Source: Rhypophila decipiens
Lineage: Eukaryota; Ascomycota; Sordariomycetes; Sordariales; Naviculisporaceae
DNA length: 64,000 nucleotides
Direction of reading: 5' to 3'
Assembly (NCBI GenBank): GCA_033297075.1
Contig: MU858163.1
Coordinates: 1 to 64,000 of the forward strand
Position numbers and translations under genes: made by a program. Shown here one piece after another: positions 9,768 to 19,834 of the stretch. Under the pieces are notes generated by a model. It made no database searches. It saw only the letters and a list, made by a program, of their open reading frames with translations, and was not told where the DNA came from. The stretch's first letter is position 1, and each line of letters opens with the position of its first letter.

Positions 9768-11792
9768 CTACTCATGTGTGGCAGAGTCCTCGACCCCATC
9801 AGAGTGGTAAAGCCCCCATTTGACAGGAAGATAATCATCCCCCCGAAACCCAATATTATGACACTTGGAGATTCCCCAGCTCCCGACCCGCTCTTGTTTA
9901 TCATCACCGACAACACCGCCCCACATATCGATAGAGTCCTCAATCCAGTCAATGATATCGCCGTTACCCGTCTCCAACGTTGTCCATGGGAAGCATTTGT
10001 TCGCCGGGATATGCTCGATCCCAAACACACAAGACTTGTAGGAAGCAAGGGCATGTTGCTTGCACGAGATCCACTTGTATGAAAAGTTTCCCACCTCGGC
10101 CGACAGGTTGTCAATCAAGGTACGGCAGTCGGATACAAGGGGACTGGCAGCTGAAAGGGCTGAGATGGATGGGCCGTCTTCGCAATAGTTGTAGTGGTCC
10201 GTCGAGGACGTCGAGATTGGGTCGGTGGTGTCGTCATCTTGGAAAGCTTCACGAGCTGATGGAGCTGGCAAGCTTGCGGGTGAGGATGCCGAGATCGTCA
10301 TGTCGTCCTCATCTTCTCGTTCACCAGACTGATTAAGACCCCACCACCGCCTAGAGTTGTAAAGGCCCCATCTGACAGGCAAACGGTTTGGGAAGTTGCC
10401 GAACTGATTACAAAAGGAGTCACCCCAAGATCCCACCCTCTCCTTCCCGTCATCACCCACAACGTCTGCGTATCTATCGATCGAGTCCTGTATCCAATCA
10501 ACCATATCCCCATGGGACAACTTGATCTCGCAATACCGAAGCCTGCACCATCTCTCCGTCAAGAGTTCAATACCAAGCGCACAGCTCCTGAGATAAAAGA
10601 TCGTTCGTTGCCTGCCACCTCCACCTCTCACCACTATGATTTTGTCGCGCCATAGGGCCAGCTCCGATATCCCCTCGAGACAGTCTTCCACCAGGGGTGA
10701 GGCGGCGGATATGGCGTTGACTGGAGGTTTGTCGTGCGTGCATAGGTTTTCGCACTTTATGGGGTCTTCCGAGCATGTCGAGATTGCAACATCGTCGTTT
10801 CCTTCCCCTGAAGCCAACTCTTCAGCCTCATCGTCTGTTGAGGATGCCGGAATCGCCAGGTCTTCGGCATCGCCAGAGTGATAAAGACCCCATTTGACAG
10901 GCACATATGCGTCGCGGTTATCTTTTGCAAGGTTCAGACAACAGGACTGGCCCCAAGCTCCCACCCTCACCTTTTTATCATGAGAATCATCCCCCACAGC
11001 GTCTGCCCATTTATCAATCGAATCCTGGACCCAATCAATGATATCGCCACTGGTTGTAATCGTCCTTGGGCGCCGATGACAGTTAAACCACCCCAGATAA
11101 GAATCAATCCCAAACACACAGGTCTTGTGCCGAGCGAGAGCCTTTTGATCGCACGAGAACCAGTCGTGGAGGAACTTGCGCGGACCTTGGGCCTTGAGAT
11201 TGGCTATCATCTGGCGGCAGTCTTCCACGAGGGGCGAAGCGGCCGATATGGCGTTGATCGAAGGGCCGCCTGTACATTCGTTGTCTCCCCAACGTCGACC
11301 ACCTGGAACATCCGGGCATTCGGGTATGTCTTCATTTTTATCAGAGTGATAGAGACCCCACTTGACAGGTTCCAAGAATGTGGACCATGAGGTGTTGATG
11401 TCATCATTGTCGCTGTCTGGCGAGGGCTTGGGCGACGATGAAGGTTCAGATGCAACGGTAGCACCCGAGTCATTGCCATCGTCATCGTCGGAAGACTTGG
11501 CTGGAGGGTTATTGACAATGTCATCGTCAGATTTGGGTGAAGGGCCTGTCTGATGGACATCGTCGATTCTACCATCGGCTGCCGCCTTGACGATGTCTTG
11601 GGGTTTCCTGTCCTCGGTTTTGATAGCGCCATAGGGGGGCATGATCGGGCCACGAGCCCCATTGGTGCGTATGACGGAGTCGGGATCGCTACCGCCGGAT
11701 TGAATGCGTTTGAAGGCCATATGATAGATGCCGCATGTCATGCCGACGTAGCAGCACATGGCAAAGATACCTGCGAATCGTCCTCGACGCAT
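9768..11792 (-). CDS. Membrane-anchored protein with three tandem Hce2/Ecp2-type domains
   Basis: The intronless 674-residue protein has an N-terminal hydrophobic segment after MRRGR (about residues 7-27) that could be a signal anchor. An acidic Asp/Ser-rich linker (about 90-140) is followed by three copies of an Hce2 (homologue of Cladosporium fulvum Ecp2) domain at about 173-306, 351-480 and 537-664. Each shows ASPLV(E/S)DC, a central Cys-(V/A)-(F/L)-G-I, GD(I/M)(I/V)DW(I/V)(Q/E)DSID, VG(S/A)WG and a terminal WGLY(H/N)S. Hce2 proteins are secreted fungal effectors or killer-toxin-like modules; single and multi-domain forms are known. Acidic linkers separate the copies. An extra VKWGLYHSD lies before domain 1 (residues 143-151). 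The start is the ATG at 11792, in ACC-ATG context; the frame continues 45 bp upstream only to a TTG. There is no chitinase domain. Target and activity are unknown. Confidence 0.9.
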   Translation of the reverse strand: MRRGRFAGIFAMCCYVGMTCGIYHMAFKRIQSGGSDPDSVIRTNGARGPIMPPYGAIKTEDRKPQDIVKAAADGRIDDVHQTGPSPKSDDDIVNNPPAKSSDDDDGNDSGATVASEPSSSPKPSPDSDNDDINTSWSTFLEPVKWGLYHSDKNEDIPECPDVPGGRRWGDNECTGGPSINAISAASPLVEDCRQMIANLKAQGPRKFLHDWFSCDQKALARHKTCVFGIDSYLGWFNCHRRPRTITTSGDIIDWVQDSIDKWADAVGDDSHDKKVRVGAWGQSCCLNLAKDNRDAYVPVKWGLYHSGDAEDLAIPASSTDDEAEELASGEGNDDVAISTCSEDPIKCENLCTHDKPPVNAISAASPLVEDCLEGISELALWRDKIIVVRGGGGRQRTIFYLRSCALGIELLTERWCRLRYCEIKLSHGDMVDWIQDSIDRYADVVGDDGKERVGSWGDSFCNQFGNFPNRLPVRWGLYNSRRWWGLNQSGEREDEDDMTISASSPASLPAPSAREAFQDDDTTDPISTSSTDHYNYCEDGPSISALSAASPLVSDCRTLIDNLSAEVGNFSYKWISCKQHALASYKSCVFGIEHIPANKCFPWTTLETGNGDIIDWIEDSIDMWGGVVGDDKQERVGSWGISKCHNIGFRGDDYLPVKWGLYHSDGVEDSATHE

Positions 11793-13061
11793 GGTTGATG
11801 ATAATGACGGTGATAGTTGCGAGAGAAACGTGTACAAAGTTATTGGCTATTGATAGCAAGACGGCGATGATTGGTATGGTCTGTCTGGCTGATGTGATTC
11901 GATGCTGTGCGTTGGGATGAGTGTGTGGAAGATGAAAAAAGAAGACGAAACCAAAAGAGAGCGGGAAAAAAGATACCTTGGGCAAGCACACCTGGACGCA
12001 TCGTGACCTCCTTCCATGGGCACCTTGCCCTCTTTCCATAGATATCATCTTGTCGGTTCACAGACATCATTGATGGCGAGGAAAGAGCTCCGGACAAGAT
12101 CTAACCACTTGGACGACGTTGAAGGATTGCAGGTGCAACACCGGGGAACGGACTGTCCTGGCAAGATGTTGGGCCGAAATTTCAAATAGAGAAGGTCATC
12201 TCCAGATTAAGAAGTCGAGAGGAGAGCAGTTCGGACTTGTTCATGCCAAGGAAGCGCGGAGGAGGTGGCCTTTCATCTTCTTGTACTTTCCGTCTCAGCG
12301 GTACAGATTTGTCGCGGCATCGGAAGCAGGCCTGATCGGGAGTAAGGCGCATGCAGAAGGTGGTTCCAGATCAGAGAGTGAATGAAGTAACTTTCTCAGA
12401 TCTGGCTTGTGATCGATCGGGGAGTCGCAGAATCGGGTCCAGCATCCATCTGTTGATGTTGACATCATAAGGCTGCTTCATGACGAGAGTCCACTCCATC
12501 TCGGGCAGGAGCTCGTTTGCATGAGGAAGTTACAATACACAACGCACAATACGGCATTGTGCAAACCCATTGCATGCATTGCCTCCCTACCTACATTGGC
12601 CCCATTAGCAGCAAAGTCTGCTCTGTCGACTCGAGAAGAGATTACCCAATCAGTAGACAAGGAAAGGATTATAGCTGTCGGTGTTTACTTGGTTGGTTTA
12701 AGTTCTGATTTACAAAGGAGGTTGATGTACAGAAGGCAAAGGGAAAAAGAACAAGAAAATTAGGAAATGACCTACCACGGAATTGGACCGTGAAACTCCG
12801 CCAGGTTCACCCTGCTTTCTGTTATCACAACCAAGAATAATATTTACGCGGGCTTGCCTCTGTCGCCTCGCCATTTTAATAACGGGCGATTTCTGTTAAA
12901 TTGGTGCTGAATATCCTATCAAGTACCTAAATAATGCATTGCCGGTAATCAGATGCATGGTTTTCCCTCCCTAAGATGCTACCAGAATACCGGGACCAGA
13001 CTATCAACCAGCCCTACAAATGCTACAAAGCTACCACACTCCACAGCTACCAGGGAGAGCT
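11793..13061. other. Intergenic, Hce2 gene promoter side
   Basis: The 1.27 kb between the Hce2 gene start and the APC1 stop contains the presumed Hce2 promoter and APC1 3' UTR. I see no gene, RNA or clear repeat. Short open frames on both strands lack codon bias or recognisable motifs. Confidence 0.5.
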
Positions 13062-16000
13062 CTACTCCCGCCCAGCAAGCCAGGCCTCGCCCTTGAGCTC
13101 ATCAACAACACTACCCCGTAACCACCACAAACTGCCTCTATCCTCGCTGCACTCTCCCTCTCGGACCTGTCCCTGCTGTGGTGACATCGCATCCCTCGTC
13201 TCTCTCTCCACCGTCGCCGACGAAGACGAATGATGCACAGTCCGGCTACTACCCGCCGCTGTCCGTCTGCTCCTCTTGACAGGACTAACAGGCGGCGTCT
13301 CCACACTGACCTGTTTCTTGCGCCTCGTAGTCCGTCCACTCGCAGCAGTAGAAGCCGCAACGCTGACAGGCGCGGGCGTACTTGCAGCCTTGGATTTGCC
13401 CTTCCCCTTCTTCCCAGCAGCAGTATCCTCATCCACATTCTCATCCTTTTTAAGAGACAGATCCCTTTCTCGCGACTGCTGCAAAAGCGAGCCCCTCCTA
13501 TCAGCCCACTCGAACAGCAATCTCAGCCCAAGAACCCGATCTCTACTCGCAAAGTCCAGCCCAGCCCTGAGCACCAACCGCGCATCAACAGCGTTACTCG
13601 CTCCCTCGCCTTCTCCAATGCCCGCCCCGGAACCAACCCAATCGAGCACCATGTCCCGTTCAGCATGCGTAAGATCCCTCAACGCACCCAAGTTAAAGAC
13701 CCACTCAAGCGGATCCCGTCCCAGCTGCTCAGTCCCCATCGCCATCCCAATCCGCTCCCCACCAAGGGCAGCCAACGTCCCCGGAAACGTCCGTTCCAAC
13801 GCAGGCCGTCTCCTCAAAAACAAGCTCTGGTTCCTCCTAAAGCTCTCCACAAGCCCCTTGTCCCCCACAAAATCAACCTCCAAATCCCAGAAACCAAGAT
13901 CTCGTGCATCAGTCTTGACGCTCAAGATCTCCTCCATCGGCGGCAAAATACAGGGCGTCTGTTTCCTCACAACAACCACCTTGTCCCCCTGTCGCAATCT
14001 AACCTCAACAGGAACATTAACCACACCCCCCGTAGCCAGGTCTCTACCAACCAGACACCTCCTCTCAACAGCAAGCACCCAGAAATGCCTAAATGCCTGC
14101 AAATGGCTCCCACAATCTTGCACGCCCCCCGGAAAGATGGGATAAAACGCCACAATCATTGCCGCAACAGCAAGATTCCCCGTGCCAAAGGTAGCCGTTC
14201 CGCAGCCGAGGAACAAAGCCCCGATACTCAAATGCGCGGCCAAATGACTGCCATAGCACGTCTCTTTGTCGTCTCTCCCATGCAAGGCTCGCAGTCTTCT
14301 GAGGACAACCAAGTCCCCACTGCCCGCCATGACCATGGCACAACTGAGCCCCAAAAGATCCATGCACATGCGTGCATTCCCCCTCGCCAGCTCAGCATCA
14401 AACGTTCCCCTCCCTTTCTCCTTGCCCATGTTGACAATCCTCATGAACGAATCCAAGTAGCCAACTAACAGATCCCGAACTTTTTCATCGCCCGAGCCAG
14501 CAAACCTCAGGCCGAGAGACCAACACAGTCCCGCCAAGATGGAGAAAAATGGCATATCCTTGCTTCTCAACTCGTGCACATCAGAGTCGGTTAATCGCAC
14601 CCGAGGTCGATACTCATCAGGCAGGTTATCTCTGATCCACTCAAAAGAGGCCTCAATCCCGCTCCACAAGATGACATGTCTTGCCATCGTTCTGAGGAGA
14701 AGAATATCAGGCCGAACATAATCGAACTGCACGACTGAAGAGGGCACATCAATCTTCCTCGCCACCATTTGATCTCCTGTCTTCATGAAAATCAGCGCGA
14801 CAGCAACCACCGCCGCTGCAGCAGACCTGTCCAGGACATGAACCAACTCGACCCTCTTGGTTGACGTCGCGATAGAAATTAGTTTTTCAGTCAAACGCAT
14901 GTCTTGCAGTCCTTTGAGGTCGTTTCCTCTCCCGAGGTTGATAAATCCCAGTGCAAACCCAGCAGCCAGTCTGTACCCCTCATCCCGCAAGGGATCTTCC
15001 TCGTCAATGTCGTCCAGATGCTCAATCTCGCTCATCATAATCTCCGACATTCGTCTGTGCTGACTATTAGCGTAGACCAACCCAATCCCCACAATCCCCG
15101 TGGTCTGGGTATGTTTGCTCAAGTTAAGCTCAGCCGCTCCAACGGGCAACATCCTCGTCACATGAACCGACAATAACCTCGTAATAAGGCTATCCATCGT
15201 CCCTAGATAACTCGCTGCCAGGCCGAGCAACAAGCCAATAGAAGTCATGGTATGTTTCGGCGTGAGGTATTTGAACGCCACCCACTTGGCGACACTTTTA
15301 AGGTGTCCGTGGAGACCAAGCGCCAAAAGGAACCCAGCATGCCGATTACTCAGTTCTTGACCAGGCTTGTTGTACAAAATCCAGGACGTGTCGATGCCTT
15401 TAGCATCGGGGGAGATGGCTAACCCGGCTGCAACACCTTGATGGAAAAACGCCCAGTTAACCTTCTCTTCGGTAAACAAGGACTTGTCGACGCTGACGGT
15501 GTTGTTGTTTGGCTTGACATAGCACGTCAGGTTGAAGCCCGCGATATGATATTTCTGAGTGAGGAGCGGGTTTCGTAGGCCATAGTACAAGAGTCCTCGT
15601 CCGGCGGGGATGGCAAGGGTACTTGTTGCCACCGTCGTCACCAGTTCTTTTTGTTTTTCGAGGTACTCTGCTTCTGTCCAGTCTACGTGGTGTTCTAGAC
15701 GGAGGACTCGTGGCTTCGTGGTGGAGAGGAGGTTCTGGGCTTCATTTAGTCGACGGTCTTCTTTGAAGAGTGCCCGGACGACGGCTTGTCGTTCTGCGGC
15801 ATCAGTGTCTTCGACCTGCTCATGGAAGCTGTCTAGGTGCTGGCATAGCATGCGGAAATCCCATCTTGCGACGTGCGACGGGACATGGGTCTCGGCGCCA
15901 GCTCCACGCCAGACCTTGTTAGGCTGCAAGATAGCGCAGATGTCTGTGCGGTTGACAAGAGAGAGTAGCGATTTCGGCCAGGATGGAGGTGGATTGTTCT

Positions 16001-19000
16001 GGCAGAGAAAGATGAGATCCTGTAGTGGGGTCATGACAGCCTCGGGCAGAGTCTCGAGCATCTGTGGAGTGAAGCCGCAGTTGTGCATTGCCACCACAAT
16101 CTCGATATGGTTCCTGGTAGACTTGAGTTGACCAAAGAGCTTCTTGAACATGAATGTGCGAGGCGTGAGACTCTCCCACAAGTCTGCGCGTGGACTAACC
16201 TTCAAGCTTTCCCCCGTGGCGGCTGAAAAGACGTGAGGAAGCGTGAGAAAGTCGTGGCCAGCATGATTGTTGATATGAGCCTGGATCCACGTCAACACAC
16301 ACGTGTTCTCCGCCGGCTCATCGATACAGGCGTCCACGAGCACGATCGGGTTCTGTTCACTGAGCGCCAGGGGTGCTTGTAACGTAAGGTCATACAATGC
16401 CGTGTACTTGGCCCATCCCAGCCAAGCTGCAATCTGGCGAAGCAGAGCGATCAGGTCGCCTTGACCAGACGCCCCATCTTCAGGCAGCATAATAGTCAGC
16501 TTCTGCTCCTCGGTGAGAAGATGGAGTGCCATGAACATGCTCCATGCGGCCCTCTTGCGACTGTCGTAATCACTGACCATGGCCGACGGGAGGTAGCCCT
16601 GTTCACCAAATGCTGAGACTCCCTCGGCTGAGGCCATAAATCGAATCGCTAGGCGAGTGTGCCGAACCATAAAGTCTTCAGATCGGACGTCTGATCCTGT
16701 GCCAGCTTTGTTCAAGGTACTGTTCACGTCGGGCAACCACTCCCATGCCTTGGTACGCATCCATGGCGGGTTGTCAGACGAGGTGGCCGACTCGTGAACT
16801 TGCATCGTTTCCCACTTGTTCAGAGCCGAGGGCCACGCAACACCATCGGCTATGGACTGCAGGGCGGCCTGATCGCGATGGTTCAAAGCAATGAAGGAGG
16901 ACAAGATAAGAATCACAAACGACGACCATTCTGCATCGACCGGCGGGCTAGGAAGCCCTTGGTTTTTGACTCCCTCCAACCAGTGCATCACATGCCACCA
17001 ACCACCCAGCATCATATCGGCACTGCTGGCAGGAAGAACGCTCCGGCATGCTTCCAAGCCCCTGCGAACCTGCTGTGACGAAGGCTGAAGCTTGATCTGG
17101 ACCCGGTGGAACCGGCCGTTCTTGTCGAGCAAATCAACGACACCATTGTGCATGGGATGACTGACCGAGTTTATGTGGCTGCCAGTCATTCCGATCCCAA
17201 TAGACCGCCGTCCGCGCACTTCGCGGTTGACACGGTGACTGCCGACATAGTCAAGACTGTCGAGGTTGTCAATGAACAGCATGGGAAGATGGACTGTCGT
17301 CAGCTTGCTCCAGGGAGACTGAAGGCTGAGTTCACGCCCCGAAGACTTGTCTTCCGAGAGGATAAAAATGGTCTCCACGCCCTTGTCGGATACCTTGCAC
17401 GAGTCGACTACGCTTTGGGCCCTTCTAAGCTCGCCAAAGACGATGTTGACACGCGGCGATGACGAAGACCTTGTCTGCTCGTCCGACTTTTCGGCGTAAA
17501 GCGTGAGGATCTGGAGACGCTTGTCCAGAGGGTCTTGGATGCCGACCAGCAGCTGAGTCCGACCAAGCTCATCTGTGACCGTGGCTGGGCCGACCAGGAT
17601 GAACACCTTTGCCTGCGTCCTCGCAGGTTGGTTAGACAGCGAGTACCGCACATTGATATTGTCCATGGGGATGCTGTGAATTTTGGTGAAGAGCATTTCG
17701 CGTGTGAGCCCTTCAAAGTCATGGTCATCCAGCCCCATAGTGCCGAATCCCTCAAAGTCACCACCAGCGCGAAGTTCTTCGAGTAGGGAGTCTGCTTCCG
17801 CGAGACTGTTGAGGCCATGATTCAGGTTGGAGCCAGCACCAAGACTGGGACCTCCTAAGCCGCTACTTGTGCGTCCCCGCTGGCTGCCATGAGAGTCGGC
17901 TCGTTTGCCGCCATTGACGGGATGATAGGCAGTCTCGGTGAATGATGTTCTGTCCTGAGAAGCCGATAGATCGGCACGCGCCAGCAGAGAACTGACCCTC
18001 CTCGACTGCCTCCGGGCAGCGTCGCCCCCCTTGTCTGGGTCGAGCGAGCTCAGCGCATCTTCTAAGGCTTTGTCCTTCTCTTCGATCTTGACACTTTTGC
18101 GCGGCTTCTTTCCTGGTAGGGGAGCGCCAAAGCTTTCTCGCATAGAAGGGTGAACAGGCGTCGCAGCGCCACTGGGAATGCCACCTGGTGCCATGGAACT
18201 TCGACGTCTTCCTGCCGGAGACTTCTTTCGGTCCTTCTTCTTGCCTATGAAGATGTCCTCCGTCTCGAGATAGGCCATTCGCCAGATGCTGTACATGCTG
18301 GTCTCGCGGTTTATCGTGACCGCAAGGTTGACGTCACTCCGTGCCAAGCTTCCAGTGAGCTTTATGGCTTCCACATGTAGGATTTCCTCGGCCGGGTCGA
18401 GAAACAAGGAAGCAACAGAGTTTCTTCTTCTTCTCGAAGACGCCTTTGGTCTGTCTGGAAGTGTCACGACAAGACCAATCTCGAGTAACGGGTCGGTGAG
18501 GCACACCAAGCGCGGCCAGTGGCTCTCACTTGTCTCCATCCATGGCTGCCACATATTCTCCAACGTAGAGCTCAGTCGCAACGGTAGGGCCTTGGGATGG
18601 CCAAGGGACTCGATCGAGAATTCGGGACCTTTCTGGCTTCGCAAATCGTCGGGCGAGGGCATGGAGGAAACGAATGAATTCGGGGGAACTTTGGGCAGCC
18701 GTAAAGCCATGGACGAATTGGTGTTGGTCTTGGCCTTGCGCTGTATGATGACACCACACGGAGCTGGGCAGGCCGACTCGACTTCGAAGGGCATGTGGAC
18801 GACATGGCTGGTGCCTGAGAGAAAGCAGACCTGGGCGTGGGTCTTGAGGAAGACGACGAGGGCTCTCGAGAGCAGCGGTTCGCATTTTGCGTCTCGATCG
18901 GTCCTGTCGGCTTGCTCTGTGGTCTCTTGTCTGTCGGACGAGGCAGGGAAGTAGGTGAGGAGAGACTGCGTGATGGTCTCCTTCTCGAGATTAAACTTGA

Positions 19001-19214
19001 AGCTCTTGCGAAAGATGCCACCGCGAGACCAGATCACACAAGTGTCGGTGGTCAAGAGCTCGTCCTCGACACCGCAACCGTTGTCGTCGATGCCGTCGGT
19101 GTAGATCTCCCACGTGTAGGAGGAAGAAGGCGGGTTTTTGGGGAGAATGCCTTCTTGGATAGCGTATTGCAGACCCGTGGGCTGGTGCACGCCAAGCGAA
19201 ATAATCGAGGCCAT
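13062..19214 (-). CDS. APC1: Anaphase-promoting complex subunit 1 (APC1/BimE)
   Basis: A single uninterrupted frame of 2050 residues matches the usual length of fungal Apc1. Apc1 is the largest scaffold of the anaphase-promoting complex (cyclosome), the nuclear E3 ubiquitin ligase that degrades cyclin B and securin; the Aspergillus orthologue is BimE. The N-terminus (ASIISLGVHQPTGLQYAI) and the long Ser/Arg/Lys-rich loop around residues 330-470 are typical of the WD40-like N-terminal half with its phospho-regulated loop. Proteasome/cyclosome (PC) repeats are visible from about residue 1320 (SIGLLLGLAASYLGTMD, then TTGIVGIGLVYANSQHRRM). The C-terminus after about residue 1930 is a basic low-complexity tail (KKGKGKSKAAS). 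It is divergently arranged with VPS41. A 412-codon frame on the opposite strand is a shadow. Confidence 0.95.
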   Translation of the reverse strand: MASIISLGVHQPTGLQYAIQEGILPKNPPSSSYTWEIYTDGIDDNGCGVEDELLTTDTCVIWSRGGIFRKSFKFNLEKETITQSLLTYFPASSDRQETTEQADRTDRDAKCEPLLSRALVVFLKTHAQVCFLSGTSHVVHMPFEVESACPAPCGVIIQRKAKTNTNSSMALRLPKVPPNSFVSSMPSPDDLRSQKGPEFSIESLGHPKALPLRLSSTLENMWQPWMETSESHWPRLVCLTDPLLEIGLVVTLPDRPKASSRRRRNSVASLFLDPAEEILHVEAIKLTGSLARSDVNLAVTINRETSMYSIWRMAYLETEDIFIGKKKDRKKSPAGRRRSSMAPGGIPSGAATPVHPSMRESFGAPLPGKKPRKSVKIEEKDKALEDALSSLDPDKGGDAARRQSRRVSSLLARADLSASQDRTSFTETAYHPVNGGKRADSHGSQRGRTSSGLGGPSLGAGSNLNHGLNSLAEADSLLEELRAGGDFEGFGTMGLDDHDFEGLTREMLFTKIHSIPMDNINVRYSLSNQPARTQAKVFILVGPATVTDELGRTQLLVGIQDPLDKRLQILTLYAEKSDEQTRSSSSPRVNIVFGELRRAQSVVDSCKVSDKGVETIFILSEDKSSGRELSLQSPWSKLTTVHLPMLFIDNLDSLDYVGSHRVNREVRGRRSIGIGMTGSHINSVSHPMHNGVVDLLDKNGRFHRVQIKLQPSSQQVRRGLEACRSVLPASSADMMLGGWWHVMHWLEGVKNQGLPSPPVDAEWSSFVILILSSFIALNHRDQAALQSIADGVAWPSALNKWETMQVHESATSSDNPPWMRTKAWEWLPDVNSTLNKAGTGSDVRSEDFMVRHTRLAIRFMASAEGVSAFGEQGYLPSAMVSDYDSRKRAAWSMFMALHLLTEEQKLTIMLPEDGASGQGDLIALLRQIAAWLGWAKYTALYDLTLQAPLALSEQNPIVLVDACIDEPAENTCVLTWIQAHINNHAGHDFLTLPHVFSAATGESLKVSPRADLWESLTPRTFMFKKLFGQLKSTRNHIEIVVAMHNCGFTPQMLETLPEAVMTPLQDLIFLCQNNPPPSWPKSLLSLVNRTDICAILQPNKVWRGAGAETHVPSHVARWDFRMLCQHLDSFHEQVEDTDAAERQAVVRALFKEDRRLNEAQNLLSTTKPRVLRLEHHVDWTEAEYLEKQKELVTTVATSTLAIPAGRGLLYYGLRNPLLTQKYHIAGFNLTCYVKPNNNTVSVDKSLFTEEKVNWAFFHQGVAAGLAISPDAKGIDTSWILYNKPGQELSNRHAGFLLALGLHGHLKSVAKWVAFKYLTPKHTMTSIGLLLGLAASYLGTMDSLITRLLSVHVTRMLPVGAAELNLSKHTQTTGIVGIGLVYANSQHRRMSEIMMSEIEHLDDIDEEDPLRDEGYRLAAGFALGFINLGRGNDLKGLQDMRLTEKLISIATSTKRVELVHVLDRSAAAAVVAVALIFMKTGDQMVARKIDVPSSVVQFDYVRPDILLLRTMARHVILWSGIEASFEWIRDNLPDEYRPRVRLTDSDVHELRSKDMPFFSILAGLCWSLGLRFAGSGDEKVRDLLVGYLDSFMRIVNMGKEKGRGTFDAELARGNARMCMDLLGLSCAMVMAGSGDLVVLRRLRALHGRDDKETCYGSHLAAHLSIGALFLGCGTATFGTGNLAVAAMIVAFYPIFPGGVQDCGSHLQAFRHFWVLAVERRCLVGRDLATGGVVNVPVEVRLRQGDKVVVVRKQTPCILPPMEEILSVKTDARDLGFWDLEVDFVGDKGLVESFRRNQSLFLRRRPALERTFPGTLAALGGERIGMAMGTEQLGRDPLEWVFNLGALRDLTHAERDMVLDWVGSGAGIGEGEGASNAVDARLVLRAGLDFASRDRVLGLRLLFEWADRRGSLLQQSRERDLSLKKDENVDEDTAAGKKGKGKSKAASTPAPVSVAASTAASGRTTRRKKQVSVETPPVSPVKRSRRTAAGSSRTVHHSSSSATVERETRDAMSPQQGQVREGECSEDRGSLWWLRGSVVDELKGEAWLAGRE

Positions 19215-19830
19215 GTCGGTGATGCGTTGGGTTATGGACGAAGATGGCGATGGTCAAGGTCGATCTAGCCAACAGTGGTACTGCAAAGAAAAGAGCTGCA
19301 ACATGCCAACAAGGGAACCAACCGAGCCATATTTGGTTTGCGATACTTTGCGGGATGCTCTTTCGTCCGATCTTCTTGGTGCTCAGTGCTTTTGTTCCAT
19401 TGTTTTGTGTTGCAGGACCGTGGATGGCTTCACAATTATTTAGAAGGTACCTCTGGAGTGCTGCAAGCGCGTTCGTCCCCACGCGACCACTGAATTGAAA
19501 GGTGGGTTGTCGCAAAAGAGTTGGAGCTCCACCTGGAGGGGCAGAGCTTGGCATTCTGATTGGTCAAAGCTTGCGGGTGGAACCCACCTGCCAGCCGGGC
19601 CTTGCAGATCGGTGCACGGAAGCCTCAAACAGCGCGTGAGGAGCTCCCAATTTCAGGGGTGAAGCTCTGACGTAGCTCCCATCTGGCCAACCTATCGACT
19701 TCTGCGACCCGAACTTCGGACCACATCAACAAACCCGGGAGAGCCTCTGCAGCAAAGTTCCTCATTCTCATAAGTGTAATACAATTCACGAAACAAACGA
19801 AATGACCGTATTGGCGCAGCTGCAATCATC
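19215..19830. promoter_or_regulatory. Shared divergent promoter, APC1 / VPS41
   Basis: The two start codons are 616 bp apart, head to head, so the promoters must share this segment. It contains no other gene. The last 29 bp carry a short upstream ORF that overlaps the VPS41 start. Confidence 0.6.
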
Positions 19831-19834
19831 ATGA
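19802..19834 (+). promoter_or_regulatory. 10-codon upstream ORF overlapping the VPS41 start (ATGA)
   Basis: An ATG at 19802 opens a 10-codon frame ending in TGA at 19832-19834. The main start is at 19831-19833, so stop and start share the sequence ATGA. This arrangement can permit termination-reinitiation. Whether the mRNA includes 19802 depends on the unmapped transcription start. Confidence 0.55.

Noticed and set aside
13230..14468. 412-codon plus-strand open frame within APC1
   Set aside because: Pro/Arg/His/Ser-rich antisense frame inside a conserved 2050-residue protein; no independent evidence for a gene.
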